Source: Zanthoxylum bungeanum
Lineage: Eukaryota; Streptophyta; Magnoliopsida; Sapindales; Rutaceae
Direction of reading: 5' to 3'
NCBI GenBank assembly: GCA_019454045.1
Contig: SKCR01001847.1
Coordinates: 62,001-126,000 of the forward strand
DNA: 64,000 nucleotides
The notes below the pieces were generated by a model, which was not told where the DNA came from, did no database searches, and worked only from the letters and a program-made list of their open reading frames with translations. The translations under genes and the position numbers were made by a program. Below, piece by piece: positions 45,459-57,179 of this stretch. Within the stretch, counting starts at the first letter, position 1, and the number at the start of each line of letters is the position of its first letter.

Positions 45459-46241
45459 CATGCTTCTTTCTGTTGGCCACAAGGAATTATTGTTGGCCAT
45501 TTCTTCAATTAGGTCCCAAGCCTGATCTTCTCCTTTTGCCATTAGAGCTCCTCCAGCAGCAGCATCGATTGTGGTTCTCATTATTCCAGAAAGTCTATTA
45601 TAGAAAGTTTGGACTTGTAGCCACTTTGGAATCTCATGGTGAGGACATTTCCGGAGTAAATCTTTGTACCTTTCCCAAGATTCGAAGAGGGATTCTGAGT
45701 CTTATTGCACAAAGGATGTGATATCATTCCTCAGCTTTGCAGTTCTGGCTGGTGGAAAGTACTTTACAAGAAATTTGGTGGCTAGAGCGTTCCAAGTTAT
45801 GATGGAACCTGCTGGTAATGAATGTAGCCAAGCTTTAACTCTGTCTTTCAAGGAATATGGAAAAACACGCAGTCTCATTACTTCTTCAGTCGCTCGGTTG
45901 TAATTGAAAGTGCCGTAAACTTCCAGGAAGTTGCTGATGTGGACATAAGGATCTTCAGTTGCATTCACCCCAAACTTAACTGACTGTTGAATCACCTGAA
46001 TGTTTGTTTTGATGTCACATGTATTTGATGGTAAGAGAGGAAGTACAATAAAGGAAATGAAGCTGTCAACCACCGGAATGGTTCTGTATCTAATAGGAAT
46101 TGGTGGTGCAACTTCCAAAGGTTCAGATTCCATGTTGATCAGTGCTTCTTGGCCTTCTCGTCTTTCCTTTCTCAACTATCTAATGGTTCTTTCAATCTCT
46201 GGGTCAAGCGGTCGGAGTTCAAAGCTTCTGGTTCGTCTCAT
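45459..46241 (-). pseudogene. E1 gag, N-terminal part
   Basis: Starts at ATG 46241 (MRRTRSFELRPLDPEIERTI) with a stop shortly after, then an open piece 45702-46175 with FLEVYGTFNYN, RVFPYSLKDRVKAWLHS and FLVKYFPPART. Continues broken to 45459 (EDQAWDLIEEMANNN), where Copia-2 begins. The counterpart in E2 is 33980-34753. Confidence 0.85.
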
Positions 46242-46343
46242 GTAGTGTCTGAGAACCTGAAAAAAAAAACAGAAATAATAAATAAAAAGAAATTAGAGAC
46301 AAGTAAAGGTATCTAACCTCAAAACTAATAGTGAAAGATAAAT

Positions 46344-46364
46344 AAGTCCTCGGTAACGGCGCCA
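46344..46364 (-). other. E1 primer-binding site
   Basis: Minus strand TGGCGCCGTTACCGAGGAC, the Athila/Gypsy-type site (close to TGGCGCCGTTGCCGGGGA), seven bases inside the LTR border. Confidence 0.85.
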
Positions 46365-46371
46365 AAAACTT

Positions 46372-48256
46372 TACCGGTATTATCACACGCGTATAACGCA
46401 AGCGCACGTATCGTTCAAGTAGTATAAAAAGTATCGATCCCACGAGGACTTAATACCTAAGCTATTAATTTATGAAGTCAAATTAATACAAGTATCTAAT
46501 GGATTGATTATTTGATTGGATGGTGATTTTAAATTAAAACAAGTAGATAAAACATGTTGAAAGTAGATTTAGGAAAACTCAATATTAAGAAGCTATCCAG
46601 GGTTGTGATTCTTTCCAATATCTTTTAAAAGATGAAGTGTTTATTTTATGTTTGTGTAATATATTAGTTTACTAACCTGGAACACGAAATTCTGCAAAAG
46701 CCTATGTCGATGGTCAGATGCAAATACCCTATGTAACCCAATTAAACCATATGTATATGTAAACCAAGTTACCTGAATTCATTAAGATTAAGTTCCAATT
46801 GTGGCTACCCCCGCCCGACAGGTATATGTTTATCCTATAAGGAAATCTATTAAAGGGTTATCTATCCTCAAGGAAGATCGTGGGCTGTTAAATCTAAGGC
46901 TGAAACCTAAAATTTATTTGTCAAGTTTATTTTAAGTTTACCTAATCAATCTTATTAATGGCCGGTTAACAAGAAGCATTAAGCTTAAGACTTAATAAGT
47001 AAACCTTTATATTACCCAAACTATAAAATAACCCCTTATAAACTGATGATATTGGAATGCATCACAACCCCAGATAATAGATTTAGTTACAACACATATT
47101 TACGGCTAGTAAAAACTTAAATAAAATAAAAGATATAAATTAAATATTGAAAAGTAAATGCGTAAAAGTAAATGCTGAAAAGTAAAAATATAAAAGTACA
47201 ATAAAAGAAAATGCTGGAGTAAAAGGATCCACTTTTATCACTACTATTTTAGATATCTCCTTTAATATAATATATTAACTTTGCGTGATATTACCAACCT
47301 GTCATATAGGCGGTATCATGATTAAGTCAAATTTATAATTAATTACCAACTGACTAATCAGGCGGTATCCAGTTTAGTCAGAATAAAACCAATTTCAATA
47401 TTTACCAACCGACCAACCAGGCGGTATCCTCATTAAGTCAGGTTTTAACTTGTTTATATATTATATTTAAGGGAGATTAATCTAAATATTGGTAATAAAA
47501 GTTTTACTTTTTACCTCAGCAGGGGGAATTACCACCTCATTACTGAAAAGTAAATTTGTGAAGAGTAAAGAAAGGAAAGTATTGTGCTGAAAAGTAAATT
47601 ACAGAAAGTAAAGACTGAAAAGTAAATAAAAGAAAATGCAAATACGTAAATTAATTACTGAAAACTGTAAATAAACAAACAAGATACAATCCTCTAGTTT
47701 TCTTAAGGAATTACATAGAGAAAAGTATGAGATTACAACTGAAATTTCGAGCTCAATTTACAGGCACCAATAGGCTTGGCTCGTCGCGATGCGTAGCCAT
47801 TGCGAGTCGCGACACGCCGTAATTTGCGGTGCAAAATACGGAGGTTGTGACACATGTCCTTGAGGCATCGACAGTTGAATGATTGTGCTGACGTGGCAAT
47901 TACGTGGCGATGTTGATTGTCGGCAGCAGGTGATGATGACACGTGTCTGGCGCATGTTAGCACGACGTATTTTAGCAAAACTTATATGATTGGTCCATGT
48001 GTCCCGGTGCACGTTAGCAGAATCCGACATACCTTAGCGATCGCGACCCAGAGTGCGTGTCGCGACGCACCAAATGACAGTTTTGCCCTTTTTGTATGTT
48101 TTTCACTGTTTTTGCCCTGAATCACCTCCAGAGAGTTCTGAAACTTTATTTATCTACAAAATAAAATAAAACACATTAAAATATTCACAAAAATCAAGAA
48201 ACTATACAAAATATTGTCAAATGAGTGGGAAATAGTGATACATTTACCACCCATCA
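46372..48256 (-). repeat. E1 5' LTR
   Basis: 1885 bp, from TACCGGTATTATC (first bases mutated from TGACCGG) to CATCA. Homologous to 20907-22870 with many substitutions and some indels; contains the three 60-bp units (47290-47440) but fewer GCACGTTAGC repeats. The TATA box of the 3' LTR is altered here (TGTAAATTG at about 47752-47762). Confidence 0.88.
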
Positions 48257-48261
48257 TTTTA

Positions 48262-49508
48262 CAACATAGCAAACCTCGTACGATAACACATCTTATTAAG
48301 AATGAGGATGATAACTTTATGTCCTATTTTCTAGCTTTGGGATCTTGTATCAATGGATTTTTACAGTTTATTCAGTCAGTTACTACTGTCGACAGATCAT
48401 AAATGAAAGGTAAATATTTTGGGTCACTGTTTGTGGCAACATGTTTGAATGGAAATAATCAATTATTTATGGTTGATATTGGGATTTGTGATACAGGGAA
48501 TGACGCATCATGAGAATAGTTTATGCACAGATTGTTTGAAGTTATTGGGGATGTTCCGGAGTTGGTATTCATTCCTTATCGATATAAGTCAATTAAAAAA
48601 ACTGTTCTCAGAGTGTTCCCAACCGCAAAACATGGTGTTTGTTTTTATCATGCACAAGGCAACTTGAATTGGAACCAAAATCATGGTTGAAATTTAAGTC
48701 GTTCTTTATTGATGCAGCAAAAGAGTATGATCCGATTGAGTTTGAAAAACAAATGAGTGCATGTGGGGTATGCATCTTGATGCAGCTAGATATTTGGAGA
48801 AGGATGTGGGTATGCATAATTAGGCTCGTTCACAATTTGAAGGGAGACAATACATATTCTTATTATTAACTTTGCTGAGAGTGTCAATTCTTTGATGAAA
48901 CGGGCAAGAAAGTTCCTAGTAACTCACATGATAGACTTCTTCAGAGAAAAAAATACAAAAATGATTTATAGAAAGAAGATGGCCAAGTCGATGATAACTC
49001 GACTAACCACTTAGACTCATAATATGGTTGATGAGAGGAAAACAATTGTTCCAAATATGAATGTGTCACTTGTCTCTGATCATCAATATCAGGTTAGAGT
49101 TAGTGGCGTATAAGAGGGGTTTGTTGATTTCTGTGAGAGGACGCGCTGTTGTAGAGTTTTTCAGTTGGATTAGCTTTTGTGTGCTAATACAATTACAATT
49201 TATATGTTTTGTCAAATTCATCATGTCAGCCTATGTTCACATTTATACTTAAGAGACTCATTATTACATGCATACGAGGAACCGATCATTCTAGTTAGTA
49301 ACCTGGCTAGTTGGGTCGTTCCAGAAGAAATCCGAACACAGAGAGTAAGTATATCCTTCAGCTACATCAACTATCACAAATCGACGTAAAACACTTTAAG
49401 TTTCGTTTACAGGTAAAGAGACATCTCGTAGAAATTATCGTTGTACGTTGTGTCATGAATTAAGACACAATCACAAGAGATGTACCAATCCAATAAGATA
49501 TATTTGAA
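48262..49508 (+). pseudogene. MULE transposase, C-terminal half
   Basis: Resumes after the E1 target duplication with LQHSKPRTITHLIKN and YFLALGSCINGFLQF, the usual MuDR catalytic-domain start, then VDRS, KGKYFGSLFVATCLNGNNQ (first acidic region) and IDIGICDTGNDAS-type text. Later fragments include INFAESVNSLMKRARKFLV and, near 49420-49490, a CCHC zinc knuckle CTLCHELRHNHKRC. Reading needs several frame changes and contains stops. Confidence 0.78.
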
Positions 49509-49689
49509 TTATGTATGAATAACATTTAAGTAACTTATATTTATTGATTACATCCATATAAATTTCAGTTACATTAAATTTTCAAATAATAATGTCGCCC
49601 AAAAATATATCTATAACAATCTTATTCCTAAAGAAATATACTAGAATTAAATTTAGGTAATGTAGACAACAAAAAATAACAAATGTATA

Positions 49690-51330
49690 TAAACATAAAC
49701 ATGCCACAATCACCACTCTCGGGATCTTCTTGTGGCATCCCATGCACTCGTGAAAATTTTCAGGGCTCATTATTGTTTAGCTCCAGCCTATCAGTATAAA
49801 ATCCGACATGTTCTATCTACTTGGGAAGAATATGTTGAAGAGGTGCCCATCATATTTAGAAAACTTTTTGCCTCGTTAAGAGCCATGTATGAATCTAATG
49901 TCTGAATATGCTTTATTGTTAGGAAAATTTATGCAAAGACCCAATGAGTCTGTTGAGATTGATCGGAATGAAAACATGTCACGATCATAACTGTAATTAA
50001 TAACTTAATAATATGAAAACATATACTAACTTCAAATCGCTAATAAGGTCACTCACGTAATCGACACCCTTCAATGGTTTGGATAACATATTAAATTTTG
50101 AGTCATGGTAGTAATTTATAATTATCTCATTATACTGTATTTTATCATTGTCACCACCTGACATCTCCCATATGTTCTTCAAGAATCTCAAAATTATAAA
50201 AGATTAGTCAATATATATAATTGTGTTCATATAACTATCATTAAATAGTATTTATAAAAAATCATGTATTTGTGTGAGTAACTTTTTGGATCAGCACATT
50301 GGGATATCTGAGATGTCATCTACAAAGCAAGCGTAGGTACTCGTTCACATGCTGTGACATATAAGAAATTGAATTTTTAATATAACATGTTTACAATCAT
50401 AATCAAATATTTACAATTGTTGCATACCTCATCTGTAAGCCATCTATATTTTTCTTATCCCAATATTACTATGTAGAAGAATGGAACGAAATTCATTGGT
50501 CGAGTGAAATTAATCACACCCATCATCTATTGATTTAACTCTATTAATACTTGTGGGTCATCAATGCCTTTATTGGGTCAACCTCTACTTCATGCTCTCA
50601 TCCACAACCAAATTCTCATTGCAATCAAATCTAGACCTCTTAGTTGGAGGTACAACAAATGGACTATTAACTATCGTGGACTTCTTGAATTGCCTCTCAA
50701 ACATACTACAACCTTTCGATCGATGGGTTAAAATGTGTACGATTTTGTCACACGTGACTAGATAGCTGCTGTCATTATCTCTCCAATGCAAATTTATGGT
50801 GTTTCTCCAGGCCTAATTGCTCGTGTCGTTTCTTCGGGCCTCATTATTGGTATTGTTCACGCATGATCCTGCATACAATTAAAGATAAATTCAGCAAAAA
50901 AAAAGTCACATAAACTGCTAGTGTACCTATTTAGTATGATTACCTTATATGATAGCCCAACATAAGAATATCTGAATGAGGGATTATTATATGTATTCAT
51001 AAAAGTCACGATATTTTCCCTGAAACGTTTTTGCTCAACCATTTATGCTTCCATTTTATCTAGTATAGTTTGCCTAAAATTCTTATCTTGTTTTGACATT
51101 TCATTAACTAATAAGCGAATGAAATATATTTCAAGATCAATATTATCCAATCTTTTCATAACATAATCCATACGCAACTTTTTTATGCATCTCCTCATCC
51201 TCATCATTATGGCTATCACCTTCGGATACAGTTTCATCTGAACAGAAAAACCACTTCGAAGACTTATGACCAGACACCATTTCCGAATGGATAGCCTTAT
51301 TAATTTCCCACAGATGCGAAACCATAATTA
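49690..51330 (-). pseudogene. Ulp1-like (C48) cysteine protease gene in the MULE, decayed
   Basis: Convergent with the transposase. Three catalytic landmarks are visible in order on the minus strand: histidine in THWVFA (CATTGG at 49941-49946), aspartate in IQTLDSYMAL (about 49875-49905) and cysteine in SGDCGMFMFIY (49688-49720). Upstream short open pieces (51143-51325, 51043-51237, 50857-51042, 50585-50791) are probably the N-terminal region: acidic DETVSEGDSHNDEDEE and a basic TKRSRF. SUMO-protease-like genes are known in some plant MULEs. Frame changes and stops throughout. Confidence 0.62.
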
Positions 51331-51654
51331 AAATCTCATCTCATTTTCCGTTTGTACAACAACTTTAAGTAAATTGTTGTGCAATATCATTCATTTGAAA
51401 TCTGTATCAATCTATAAGAAAAATGTCCTAAGATGAGTTTTTTGAACTCTTCTAATTATGGAGTAGTCAATTTTGACTTTATTGCTTCCACAACCCTTTT
51501 GATACGAGTAATATTGGTCATTAGCCCTCAAAATCGATCAGAATCTAATATCCTTAAATCTTATGCGTTGGAACTACTTGTCTCCATACCTACGAACAAT
51601 ATTAAAAAAATCATTATTGCCTCGTTTAAAAAAACTAGCATGCCCATATACTTC

Positions 51655-51850
51655 TCATGCGGGGGTTCGCGAGGACGCCTATTTACTTGTGCGGGTGTCT
51701 GCGAGAAGAAATGAGTGTCCGCACGAGCGCCCGTGATATGCAGTGGGCGTTCGCGCGGACGCCCAGCGTGTTGCTTGGGAGTTCACGTGGATGCACGCTG
51801 CATCTTGTGGATACCCACACAAGTAAATGGGCTTCCGCAAAGACATCCAT
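51655..51850. repeat. GC-rich subterminal repeat patch of the MULE (right)
   Basis: Repeated words such as GGCGTTCGCGCGGACGCC and GTCCGCACGAGCGCCCG in an AT-rich surrounding, at about the same distance from the right end as the patch 19495-19735 from the left. Confidence 0.55.
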
Positions 51851-52257
51851 TACATTAAAATTTGATACAAGTAATTTCATGAATATTTGATATGTGAATC
51901 ATATCAAAACCATCTCAACTCAAAATCTTTACGCTTATATAAAAAATTTAGTAAAAACACTCACATACAATGCATATTTCCAATTTATTTGGAAATTAAA
52001 ACAATATGATTGGATTAGAATACTCTCCAAACTAAAAGTTGGAACTTTTACAAATAACAACTAAATCGGTGAGCCCAAGTACCAAATCTTTTTCCACCGT
52101 TGTCAGAGTACTCTTACTTCACCAGAATATCCAGCTCTTGTCGGAATGTTTGCAAGTTTGAGAGATTAGGGTTTGATGAGTGAAAATGGGGGAGGTGAGA
52201 TATATGTGTAATAAATGATAATATGGATAGTTAAAGTTGAACTTGATTATTAAATAT

Positions 52258-52324
52258 ATTTTTGAAATTGATGGTTATTTTTTTATAAAGAATAAAACTA
52301 ATGGATTATTTTTGTAAATTTTCC
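52258..52324 (-). repeat. MULE right terminal inverted repeat
   Basis: Minus strand GGAAAATTTACAAAAATAAT from 52324 inward, pairing with the left end; followed by ATTCTTTATAAAAAAA, matching the left TIR's ATCCATTATAAAAA. Confidence 0.78.
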
Positions 52325-52333
52325 TAATTCTAT

Positions 52334-53220
52334 AGGAGTTCTAAGCCACATTATGATGTATATAAGAGACATCACATTTTGTAAAACTTAGTTTATCTTC
52401 CCTAAAATACGTGATTATATTTTACATTTTGCATGCAACATCATAGAAGATGTTTGGTGAAGCATAAAATTCTCTCTCACAAAGGGATACAATATTCTCC
52501 CTACAATATAAATGAGGAAACTTGTAGATTGCCAAATTATTATCTTGTAGACTAAGTATTCCTTAAAGGATCTCGACCGTTTAAGTAGTGATTAATCGCC
52601 GTTTTATAATTTGATCGAATTTAACTGATTTGGTTGGATGTAATAAAATCATCGATTTTCGGCTAATTAATTATTTTTTTCTTTGAAAATCTGGCGATTT
52701 CTAAAAATAATTTCGATCATTTTCCTTTGACGTCGCTATTTATTTTTTTCTTTTAAAACCCTGGCTAATATTTATTTGGAGCTTATGAAAACTTTTTTAA
52801 GAGCTATGTGCAATTCGTGTTTTAAAACTCCCAAGATAATTTTCAATTTTTAATTAATTTTTTAAATGAAGGAACGGGCCGGACTCGGGTTTATTTTTAG
52901 AAAACCAGATCAAAGCCCAACAACCAACAAACCTTGATTTTGAAAGCTCTAACCTCAACCCTTATATTGAGGGTCAGGCACTCAGGCTAAAGCCTTGTTG
53001 GCCACTTCGTAAAAAAAAAAAAATTTGGGTTGGATCGTAGAATCAGATTTTGAAAACATTGATCAATATTATAAAATTTAAAACAATATAATTTGTTGCA
53101 TCAAATGAGGGCAAAGACCAAAGAATTTTACCCCAAACCCAAAAACGAAAGCCCCGTTTCAAAAGTGTTTATTTTTACCGACCCGACTAGTTAACCTCAC
53201 TTAAATCAAATTATTAATTA
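52334..53220. other. intergenic, 3' of the methyltransferase
   Basis: No gene seen. AT-rich; the last few hundred bases before 53221 should include the methyltransferase 3' UTR. A GGGCCGGACTCGGGTT patch near 52875 may be a repeat fragment. Confidence 0.5.
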
Positions 53221-54307
53221 TTAATTACCCACTTTCCCAATCCTCAAATAAATTGGAAACCTAACGACCTTTTGACTCTGCCCATCTTGATTCCAAGCCC
53301 GTTTAAAATTCTCCATCACACTCTCAGTCAAAAGTTCCACTCCTCGATCCTTAGCCATCTGATACGCTGACCATGATCTGATGTACGTAAAAAAGCCCTC
53401 CAAATCCATAACCTTCTCTATAACAAACTCATCAAACGGCCCCGTATCATCCGCTCCATCCACAGGCTCAAAAGGGAAATCAATGGTCATATACTTGTCG
53501 TCCACCAACTTACGGGGTGGCTCCCAAAATGGTTCAGTATCAACGGCGTACAACGGTTCGAAAACTGAATCAACGGCTGGATTGACTTCTGGGACGGTGT
53601 AGCACCAAGAGGCGATTACGCCGTGGGGTTTTTTGAGTACCCATTTGACTTGATTGTAGAAATGAGGCAAATCGAACCAGTGCATGGCTTGAGCAATTGT
53701 TACTAGATCAACGCTTGATTCTGCTGCCACGTGTTGTTCAAGCTCAGCTATGGACATTGCTGCTGAGGTTACCTGGTACCGTATGTTTGGTAGCTTCTTT
53801 GCGAATTCTATTTGCTTGGGGCTTGTGTCTGTGCCTACGACATTTTTGAACATCTCTGCTAGCTGAAAATTTTTACAAAAATTTAGAATTATTTTTTTTA
53901 AAAAAAAAGTTCTTGCTATGGCAGCACAGGTGTTCTAACAGACCATTAATTTAGAACGATTTTTCATTTTAAAATTTGGGATCCTGAGCTAATCGGTATT
54001 TGATTTGAGATGAAAATTTTATGTAGAATCCATATTCAGAATGAAATTAGGATTGACAAATCTCAACCTATCCTAATTGATTGCTAACTCTATACTAAGA
54101 TTATTTTCGAGATTTAAATTATGATCAAACGAATAATAAGTTAATACGTAGACTTACAGATGCAGCGGCCTGGCCGCTTCCGGTGCCGACGTCCCATGCA
54201 AGGTCGTGATGGGGAGTTTTAGAGGCAATGAATTTGAACAATTCTTGTGGGTAATTTGGTCGTGTTGCTGCATATTGCTTTGCCTGTTTAATGAACAATT
54301 CTGCCAT
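53221..54307 (-). CDS. SAM-dependent methyltransferase, two exons, intact
   Basis: Exons 54158-54307 and 53221-53862 (minus strand), GT-AG intron of 295 bp, phase 0; 263 residues, the usual length for the plant embryo-abundant-protein-like methyltransferases. Residues 39-45 are the SAM-binding motif I, DVGTGSG, split from the rest by the intron; VVGTDTSPKQIEFAKK (58-73) is the acidic-loop region, and TIAQAMHWFD lies near motif II. The C-terminal half holds SWSAYQMAKDRG. The family is class I, mostly soluble, with substrates unknown for most members. No transit peptide is seen. No stops or shifts. A recent Gypsy insertion starts 356 bp upstream of the ATG. Confidence 0.92.
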
Positions 54308-54663
54308 CTCTCTGTCTTTCTAACAAGTTTGAAAGAATTTGATGAAAGTAGACCAATAAATAGAAAAATTTTACTTGGAAAATTATTTTGGCAGGGCTTA
54401 TCTGGGGAACCCAATTCAATGAACATGGACAACACAGTCATTTTTTTAAAAATAAATAAATAATGTGTAAAAGCACGTCGGTTTATTTTTTTATTTTTTA
54501 AATGAAATTCATTAATAAGAAAATCCTAAACTAAGGTTATAATAGCTCGCTTATAAATTTCAGAAAATCCTAAAATTCAAGTTAAGTTATGATAAACATA
54601 ATAATATAAAATAATATATATACTATGTGTTTCCCGTAATTTATAAAAATATATATTCATACT
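54308..54663 (-). promoter_or_regulatory. upstream region of the methyltransferase
   Basis: AT-rich, 356 bp between the start codon and the left LTR of Gypsy-2; the proximal promoter must lie here unless the gene now uses LTR signals. No clear TATA box chosen. The open frame 54206-54463 on the other strand has no recognisable product. Confidence 0.4.
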
Positions 54664-55421
54664 TGTTGATGGTGTTTTTCGGGCACTATGTTATTTAAAC
54701 AACACGACAGGGGTAAAAGGGGTAACTCTATTGATCGAGACCGTTAAAGCCGACCCGACAACTTAATGGTAAGAGGCCGAGCACTTGAGATCGGATGACC
54801 GAGCATTATCAGATCGACAACAGCATTCTCAGTTCAAATGGCTATCATGACCGACCTCATGAAGACCGAGCACATGACGAGGCGTGCTCAAGAAGATAAA
54901 ACATCCTATTCTTGTAGAAAAGGGATAAGTTGTCCTACTTTAACGGGGTAAAGTAATAAGTTAATATCCTAATAGGATAAAGGAAGTAAAGGTAGTTTGA
55001 AATTAGGAAACCTTGTGGCAGAAGGAGGTTGACTCAATTAGGAACCCTTGTAAGAGAAGGAGTCTGATTCCTGTTTTTATTATAAATAGGAGGGTAGAGC
55101 ACAAGTTGAGGGCATCATCTGAAAATCATCACAAGAGTGAAAGATTAGAGTCATAAAAGTTCCATTTGTAAAGAGCCAAGGAGAGGCCTGAGAGGTGCAT
55201 TTGAGTAATAAAAAGTATCACCCTGTTCTTGTCCGTGGACGTAGGTCGGATCCCAAAATCCACCGAACCACGTTAAATCACCTTGTCTGATTGGCGTATT
55301 TTCTTGTTTTCCGCTAAATTTGCTTTTGGTTCCCTATAACCAAACAAATTCACAGTTGAAGGAGGATTCCCTCGGAGGTGATATTCCCATATTGCCCTGA
55401 GACCAAAATCCACCGTCAACA
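54664..55421 (+). repeat. Gypsy-2 5' LTR
   Basis: 758 bp, TGTTGATGG...CGTCAACA. TATA box TATAAATA at 55081-55088, so transcription should start about 30 bases later. The end TCAACA is next to the PBS. Confidence 0.95.
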
Positions 55422-55423
55422 GT

Positions 55424-55441
55424 TGGCGCCGTCTGTGGGGA
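55424..55441 (+). other. Gypsy-2 primer-binding site
   Basis: TGGCGCCGTCTGTGGGGA, two bases after the LTR; standard Gypsy-type priming site. Confidence 0.85.
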
Positions 55442-55522
55442 CCCTACAAAAGCAACTCGCGTAGTAAGACAAATGGCGGAAGGCGGAAACCAACAATCAT
55501 CAGGGAGCTCGGCTGCAGATGG

Positions 55523-57031
55523 ATGGAAAAGATCGAGGAAAACCTTAGGAAGGAAAGGGAGGAAAACCAAACTCTACTAAAAACCATAGTAGACCGGTTG
55601 GAAAGGATGGAAGGAGCACGCGACGGAAAATTCGAGGCCGGGACTAGCCGGCGAAGGAGTGAGATAGCGGAAGGAAAGAGAATTGTTGATACAAGCGAAG
55701 ACGACAGACCTCAAAGGAGGGAACCCTACAGGGTGAGATCCGTGGTAGTACAAAGGGATTCCCAAACCGAGGACACATGGGAGGAGGAAGATGACAAATC
55801 ATCACCAGATCCCTCCTACGATAGCCCTCACAGTACCCGGAGGAGAGGAAAAGAACATACCGAAGAGGTGCGGGACGACGCCGACCCTGAGAAACGCCGC
55901 TCCCAAGATAGCAGAAAGAAAAGAAACCTCAGAGGGCGGCATGGAACCAGGGACAGCGGTATGAAATCTTGGTTACGGGAGGAGCTGGTCAAATGGGGAG
56001 TATACCCCAACGCAAACAGAGGGGATATCCAGGACGTCAAAGATGAGTCCCCCCTCACGGAGGAAATAAAATCGGAGAAATTCCCGAAGAGATTTAACAT
56101 GCCGACCATGACACCGTACAAGGGCCATACCGACCCTAAAACCCACATTGAAAGTTTCACCCTGCTGATGGAGGTGCAAGGGGTAACAGGGGACGCCATC
56201 TGCAAAGTGTTCCCCCTAACTCTGGCCGGACCAGCCATTCTATGGTACAGGAGCTTAGCCCCAAGAAGCATCAGCAGCTTCACACAACTGAAGAAGTCAT
56301 TCATACGACACTTCAAGGGGGCTTGTGTCCCCAGAAAGACGATTGGAGAACTCCGGCTCATGAAGCAAGGAGACGATGAACCTCTGAAGATATTTATTGA
56401 AAGGTACCATAATATGGTACTCGAAGTCGGAGGGTATGAATCCCCTGAAGCCCTGGAAAGCTTGAAAGGAGCCTTGAGGGTCGGAAGACTCTGGACCTAC
56501 CTAAGGATCCAGGACACCCCGGACTACGCCACCGCCCTGGAGGTGGCCCGGAAGTTCGTTTCGTTAGAGAACGAAGAGAAAGTGTCCCGGAAAGGGAACA
56601 ACATCAGGGATAGAACCACAAGGGAGGGCGCCCAACGCCGAACAGAAAAAGAATCCAGAAGACCACCCCCGAAACACAAAGAATTCAAGCCACTGCACCG
56701 GGACAATCAGGAGAGAAGAGCGCCGACCCAAGTAAACCACGTGGTCAGGGAAGATGCATACATTCCCCTAAAGAAACCACTGGGACAAATTTTCATGGAG
56801 ATTCAGGGGAAAGGCCTCTTAGTAGAACCCGACCAAAGGAGATTCCCACCAGACAGAAGGAACCAAAAAGCTTATTGTGTACACCACAACTCCAGAGGAC
56901 ATGCAACGGACGGATGTAAAGATCTGCGAGAGCAGATGGAAGACCTAGCAAGAAACGGATATCTGAACAAATACATTGACCACGAAGTTATGACGACCAG
57001 ACAAAGAGCATGTGGCCGCCAAATCAACTGA
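55523..57031 (+). CDS. Gypsy-2 gag
   Basis: 502 residues open. N-terminal third is charged and probably disordered (ENLRKEREENQTLLKTIVDR looks like a short coiled coil, followed by R/E/D-rich text). The gag core spans about residues 190-345: MTPYKGHTDPKTHIESF, CKVFPLTLAGPAILWYRSL, SFTQLKKSFIRHF and ALEVARKFVSLENEEK. Near the end comes a C-H-H-C type knuckle-like CVHHNSRGHATDGC. An earlier ATG at 55473 (MAEGGNQQSSGSSAAD) is in another frame, so the natural start may have been lost by a one-base shift near 55518. It could build particles that carry the element's RNA, using another element's pol. It ends at 57031 with no pol after it. Confidence 0.85.
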   Translation: MEKIEENLRKEREENQTLLKTIVDRLERMEGARDGKFEAGTSRRRSEIAEGKRIVDTSEDDRPQRREPYRVRSVVVQRDSQTEDTWEEEDDKSSPDPSYDSPHSTRRRGKEHTEEVRDDADPEKRRSQDSRKKRNLRGRHGTRDSGMKSWLREELVKWGVYPNANRGDIQDVKDESPLTEEIKSEKFPKRFNMPTMTPYKGHTDPKTHIESFTLLMEVQGVTGDAICKVFPLTLAGPAILWYRSLAPRSISSFTQLKKSFIRHFKGACVPRKTIGELRLMKQGDDEPLKIFIERYHNMVLEVGGYESPEALESLKGALRVGRLWTYLRIQDTPDYATALEVARKFVSLENEEKVSRKGNNIRDRTTREGAQRRTEKESRRPPPKHKEFKPLHRDNQERRAPTQVNHVVREDAYIPLKKPLGQIFMEIQGKGLLVEPDQRRFPPDRRNQKAYCVHHNSRGHATDGCKDLREQMEDLARNGYLNKYIDHEVMTTRQRACGRQIN

Positions 57032-57179
57032 AAAAAGGGCAGTTTGTCCCCGAAACATAAATAAAAATTCTCTTTTCAAAAAGGGTTCTCGTCCACTTTC
57101 TTAAAACATAAAAAGAAGGACCTATTCAAAAACCAGGGACAAACTTAGCGCCTAATATAGAAAGAAGCGACCAAACAAT

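Larger units (their letters stand above)
20907..48256 (-). mobile_element. Gypsy E1, Athila-like element with LOG and CRP cargo, disrupted
   Basis: Minus-strand element. 5' LTR 46372-48256, PBS 46344-46364, gag 45459-46241, reverse transcriptase to integrase 26411-28806 (read leftward), cargo genes CRP (25137-25685) and LOG (24209-24869), polypurine tract, 3' LTR 20907-22870. Perfect 5-bp target duplication TTTTA (20902-20906 and 48257-48261) inside the MULE transposase. The gag C-terminus, protease and start of reverse transcriptase are missing, replaced by E2 (28807-36592) and Copia-2 (36593-45458). The polymerase residues and gag type match the Athila lineage. Confidence 0.85.
19215..52324 (+). 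mobile_element. Mutator-like element (MULE), interrupted by nested retrotransposons
   Basis: The left end GGGAAATTTGCAAAAATAAC matches, as reverse complement, the right end (GGAAAATTTACAAAAATAAT on the minus strand, finishing at 52324). The flanks TTATTCTAT (19206-19214) and TAATTCTAT (52325-52333) are 9-bp target duplications with one difference. Without the 27.4-kb insertion the element is about 5.8 kb. It has a MuDR-type transposase on the plus strand (two halves, 19787-20901 and 48262-49508) and a convergent Ulp1-like gene on the minus strand (49690-51330). This resembles the MULE class known to carry Ulp1-type proteases. Both genes are decayed, so it is dead now. Confidence 0.88.

Noticed and set aside
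55828..56361. 177-residue minus-strand open frame
   Set aside because: Antisense shadow of gag with no recognisable domain.
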